A stretch of 64,000 nucleotides of DNA, taken from the NCBI GenBank assembly GCA_003168375.1, contig PMSI01000005.1:256359-320358 (forward strand), given 5' to 3'. A program made the translations under genes and the position numbers. Under the pieces are notes generated by a model. It worked only from the letters and a program-made list of their open reading frames with translations, was not told the DNA's origin and made no database searches. Of this stretch, positions 61,885-64,000 are shown one piece after another; positions within the stretch are counted from its first letter, which is position 1, and the number at the start of each line of letters is the position of its first letter. Source of the DNA: Vulcanimicrobiota bacterium (lineage in GTDB: Bacteria; Vulcanimicrobiota; Vulcanimicrobiia; Vulcanimicrobiales; Vulcanimicrobiaceae).

Positions 61885-62184
61885 ATGACAGTCGCCCGAT
61901 TCGACGCGTCCGCGTCGATCTCCCCGGCGCGTCCTTATCCGCGCCCGCCGCATGCCTCGAGTGAAGGTATCGGATTCCGACTCGTACGTCTCATCTGGCT
62001 TACGACGCGGTTCGCTCGCCACGAACCCGTGACGATCGCACACTACCGGCACCGCTTCGGCGTCTCGAGAAGATCGTTTTATCGTGACATCACGGTGCTT
62101 CGTCGCGCCGGCTTGTATATTGACACCGCTTCAGCGGGCCGCTATCGGATGTTGTGCTTCCTGGCGGATGCGGACCATGCGTAA
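61885..62184 (+). CDS. Stand-alone winged-helix protein, copy B
   Basis: The 99-residue protein is nearly identical to copy A (55770-56069). Differences are few: VTIAHYRHRF here against VSIADYRYCF in A, and one Ala/Thr change near the end. The helix-turn-helix FGVSRRSFYRDITVLRRAGL is unchanged. Conservation of the protein while the neighbouring small gene decays suggests that it is functional. ATG 61885 corresponds to that of copy A. Confidence 0.7.
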   Translation: MTVARFDASASISPARPYPRPPHASSEGIGFRLVRLIWLTTRFARHEPVTIAHYRHRFGVSRRSFYRDITVLRRAGLYIDTASAGRYRMLCFLADADHA

Positions 62185-62208
62185 GATCAAAGCCGCCGCG
62201 CTATCGAG

Positions 62209-62785
62209 GCAACGAGTTGACCGCAGATTTGACGCCGCGCTATCCGCCGCGGTAGACTGTGTCTCGGCGTGAGGCCCTCGGCGGGCCAACAATTTCCCGT
62301 GGGGTTGCCAGAGACGGCGATGCCCGCCAGCGACCGCCAGCCGGTCGGACTGTGTTAGAACCGCCTAAGCAACGCGCCGCAAAGGCGTCTTTTCTGCCTT
62401 TTCCCCGCTGTTAGTATCGGGTGACGAGCGTATCCCATGATCCGTACGCTCTCGCAGATACATTCGCTGTCCACGCTGCTCCGAGCGCACGCACTTTCGA
62501 CGATGAGGGTCGCATCGACCTGGCAGGCGATATTAGAACCGCGAGCTGCAGCCGAAAGAACCAATCCGCGTGGTCCATCGGGATCGTCGCGGTGCACCTT
62601 TTCCTAACATTCTGAGGTTTCAAGTGCTAATGGCCATGGGAGGGCAGACGTTTATCGTCAGCCTTCCCCATTGTCAAGGAAAAACTCGTCGCCGCCTAAT
62701 TAAGCTCGACACACGCAGGATCACTGCCGTACAGATGATGGCTTGACCTAAGCCACTTTAGCGCCGCGCCAGGGGGAGGGACGGG
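62209..62785. other. Gene-free stretch before the GH13 gene
   Basis: Short frames on both strands at 62411-62623 overlap each other and have no ribosome sites or recognisable domains; I reject them. A plus-strand terminator lies at 62375-62405. GC content drops noticeably from about 62600 into the next gene, a possible boundary of transferred DNA. Confidence 0.4.
62375..62405 (+). terminator. Intrinsic terminator (plus strand)
   Basis: CGCC-GCAAA-GGCG followed by TCTTTTCTGCCTTTT; it probably ends the transcript of winged-helix copy B. The design is the same as at 38140. Confidence 0.4.
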
Positions 62786-64000
62786 ATGCTCATTGTAGGC
62801 GCGTACGCCGACAGCCTACCTGTTCTTGGCGCCGGCCCATCCCGCATCGGACGCCTCTCCAACTTTCTCGAGTCGTTCGCGCCTCAACAGGTCGCGGTTC
62901 ACCTACTGCCTTTTTACCCCAGTGCTGGAGACTTTGGTTTCGCGCCAGACACTCTGCGCGATGTACGCACGGATCTAGGCACGTGGGACGATATATCTTC
63001 CTGCGCCAGTAGGCGCCGCGTGATCGTCGACGGCATTTACAATCACGTAGGCATCAATCACAAGTGGGTAGCCGAGTTCTTTGATTGCCCAAAGACCGCT
63101 TCAGCCGTCTTGCACGGCTACAAGGTGGAAGGGCCGGAGGTTGGGCCACTTTCTCCCCGGGGACAGCGAGTGCTTCATCCGTACGACATTGCCGAAGAGA
63201 CATGGTACCTATGGCAAACGTTCACGAAGTATGCAGTCGACGTGCGGTTGGACAACGAAAGGGTCTTGACTGAGATTGACTGCCACCTCGGCCAACTGGC
63301 TCGCTGCGGCGTATGGGGAGTTCGCCTTGACGCACCAGCGTACTACGCAAAAGCCCTCGGGCAGAACATTAGGCACCTTGCTGGTGTGTACCAGCTAGCG
63401 GAGAAACTCGCCGATCTTATCCGTGGCAGAGGCCTCGAGGTCATGGCTCAGATCGACTGTGATCTAGATGGATTAAAATACTTTGCCGAGCTAGGATATG
63501 AAGACATTCCAATCAGTGACTTTGCCTTCTCGACGTATCTTGCCTTAGCAATCATCGATGGCGACCCTGTAGCCTTGGCCCGATATCTTAACGACCAACG
63601 CGATCTAAGGCGCGTGCTAGTTCGTGCGCCTAGGACTCACGATGGTATACTGTTGCGGTCTTCGAGGCTTCATCACACGGACCGCTCTAAGCTAATCGCC
63701 TTTGCTTCGAATTGTGGCGTCCCTGTCCGCGCCACCGGCGCCGATCCTTACGAGCTGAACTGCTCGGCACCATATCTCTACTCCAAAGCGGTAGGACGAG
63801 AGAACCTCAATTCGGTCATCGAACTGGCCGTAGCCGTGACGGCTCTAAGCGGGGGATGGTGCTACCTATATCTTCCGTTTCTCCTCGGATGCATACCGGA
63901 AACAGATACTGCCGACGTCACCGCGGCCGATTCGGATTCTGCAGACCCGCGTTCGGTCAATCGCAGACCGATTTCGATTGTTAACGCCGGGCGAAAACTG
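62786..64000 (+). CDS. Sucrose-phosphorylase-like GH13 protein, C-terminus cut by window edge
   Basis: ATG 62786, after GGGAGGGACGGG, opens a frame of 405 codons that is still open at the edge. Segments match GH13 subfamily 18: VHLLPFYPSAGDFGFAPDTL, RRVIVDGIYNHVGINHKWVA, WGVRLDAPAYYAKALGQN with nucleophile D182, and RAPRTHDGILLRSS with D286. GH13_18 enzymes phosphorolyse sucrose or glucosylglycerate-type substrates. The general acid/base Glu, normally in 'EVH' after the fourth strand, is replaced: LEVMAQIDCDLDGLK has Q222 followed by Ile-Asp. The enzyme may be inactive, altered or mis-sequenced. Base composition is lower in GC than the left part of the window, suggesting a different origin. 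Confidence 0.82.
   Translation, partial: MLIVGAYADSLPVLGAGPSRIGRLSNFLESFAPQQVAVHLLPFYPSAGDFGFAPDTLRDVRTDLGTWDDISSCASRRRVIVDGIYNHVGINHKWVAEFFDCPKTASAVLHGYKVEGPEVGPLSPRGQRVLHPYDIAEETWYLWQTFTKYAVDVRLDNERVLTEIDCHLGQLARCGVWGVRLDAPAYYAKALGQNIRHLAGVYQLAEKLADLIRGRGLEVMAQIDCDLDGLKYFAELGYEDIPISDFAFSTYLALAIIDGDPVALARYLNDQRDLRRVLVRAPRTHDGILLRSSRLHHTDRSKLIAFASNCGVPVRATGADPYELNCSAPYLYSKAVGRENLNSVIELAVAVTALSGGWCYLYLPFLLGCIPETDTADVTAADSDSADPRSVNRRPISIVNAGRKL

Larger units (their letters stand above)
61365..62208 (+). repeat. Direct repeat, copy B
   Basis: This matches 55241-56094 in the same orientation. The match starts at ACCGAT-C/T-GGGGTC and ends just after the winged-helix stop (GCTATCGAGG). It includes the same promoter, hairpin and winged-helix gene. 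The decayed minus-strand gene within it is more degraded than in copy A. Confidence 0.85.

Noticed and set aside
62411..62623. Overlapping small frames on both strands (64-80 codons)
   Set aside because: No ribosome site, no recognisable domain, and the frames oppose each other.
1..64000. tRNA, rRNA, integrase or transposase genes
   Set aside because: None was recognised on either strand by eye; a tRNA scan would be needed to exclude small RNA genes fully.

Overview
High-GC bacterial DNA. Several genes suggest an oligotrophic, metabolically mixed aerobe of the Candidatus Eremiobacterota / Vulcanimicrobiota (WPS-2) type: a TonB-dependent receptor with an N-terminal carboxypeptidase-regulatory-like domain, a class II FBPase (GlpX), SorA/SorB-like sulfite oxidation genes and LuxR regulators with long helical-repeat domains. 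This assignment is an inference from gene style; no rRNA or phylogenetic marker lies in the window.

Left part (1-37 kb), mostly chromosomal housekeeping and envelope genes. It begins with the 5' part of an RHS-type secreted protein, a LuxR regulator, a 41-residue exported peptide and two near-identical palindromes that may link these three. It continues with a secretin, a DUF4160/DUF2442 pair joined to acetoacetyl-CoA synthetase, an FAD oxidoreductase, an amidase and a diguanylate cyclase. Next come a large TonB receptor, an operon of CHRD-like protein, chemoreceptor and heme-binding outer-membrane barrel, thymidine kinase, GlpX, a lipoprotein, SorAB and Kup. A ParS/RES toxin-antitoxin pair, an AraC regulator, a VOC protein, a patatin, a PH-domain protein, a phosphatase and uridine phosphorylase follow. 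Two damaged genes are visible here: a deleted paralogue at 33.6 kb and a frameshifted exported protein at 36.4-37.9 kb.

Middle (38-50 kb), accessory. All genes are on the minus strand. A CHASE2 membrane sensor, a periplasmic protein and a secreted TPR-CHAT protease are followed by a 54-residue Asn-rich peptide and a JmjC/cupin oxygenase. Upstream of these lies a two-gene unit of a LigD/primase-like protein and a HARE-HTH/PD-(D/E)XK nuclease. Then comes a patchwork of partial copies of Fic and primase-like gene ends, and a class II Fic AMPylase.

Right part (51-64 kb), defence-island-like. A minus-strand operon encodes a beta-propeller/trypsin-like protease, an unknown protein and a four-helix membrane protein. 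Then two direct repeats of about 850 bp (55.24-56.09 and 61.37-62.21 kb), each carrying a nearly identical stand-alone winged-helix gene, flank a conserved hypothetical gene, a second RES/Xre-type toxin-antitoxin pair and the most unusual gene of the window. That gene is a complete GroEL-type chaperonin subunit fused in frame to a DUF900-type alpha/beta hydrolase (58381-61122). The window ends inside a sucrose-phosphorylase-like GH13 gene whose general acid/base Glu appears to be Gln.

Most promising for a new system: the chaperonin-hydrolase fusion between direct repeats, the CHASE2/CHAT/peptide/JmjC cluster, and the propeller-protease/membrane-protein operon.
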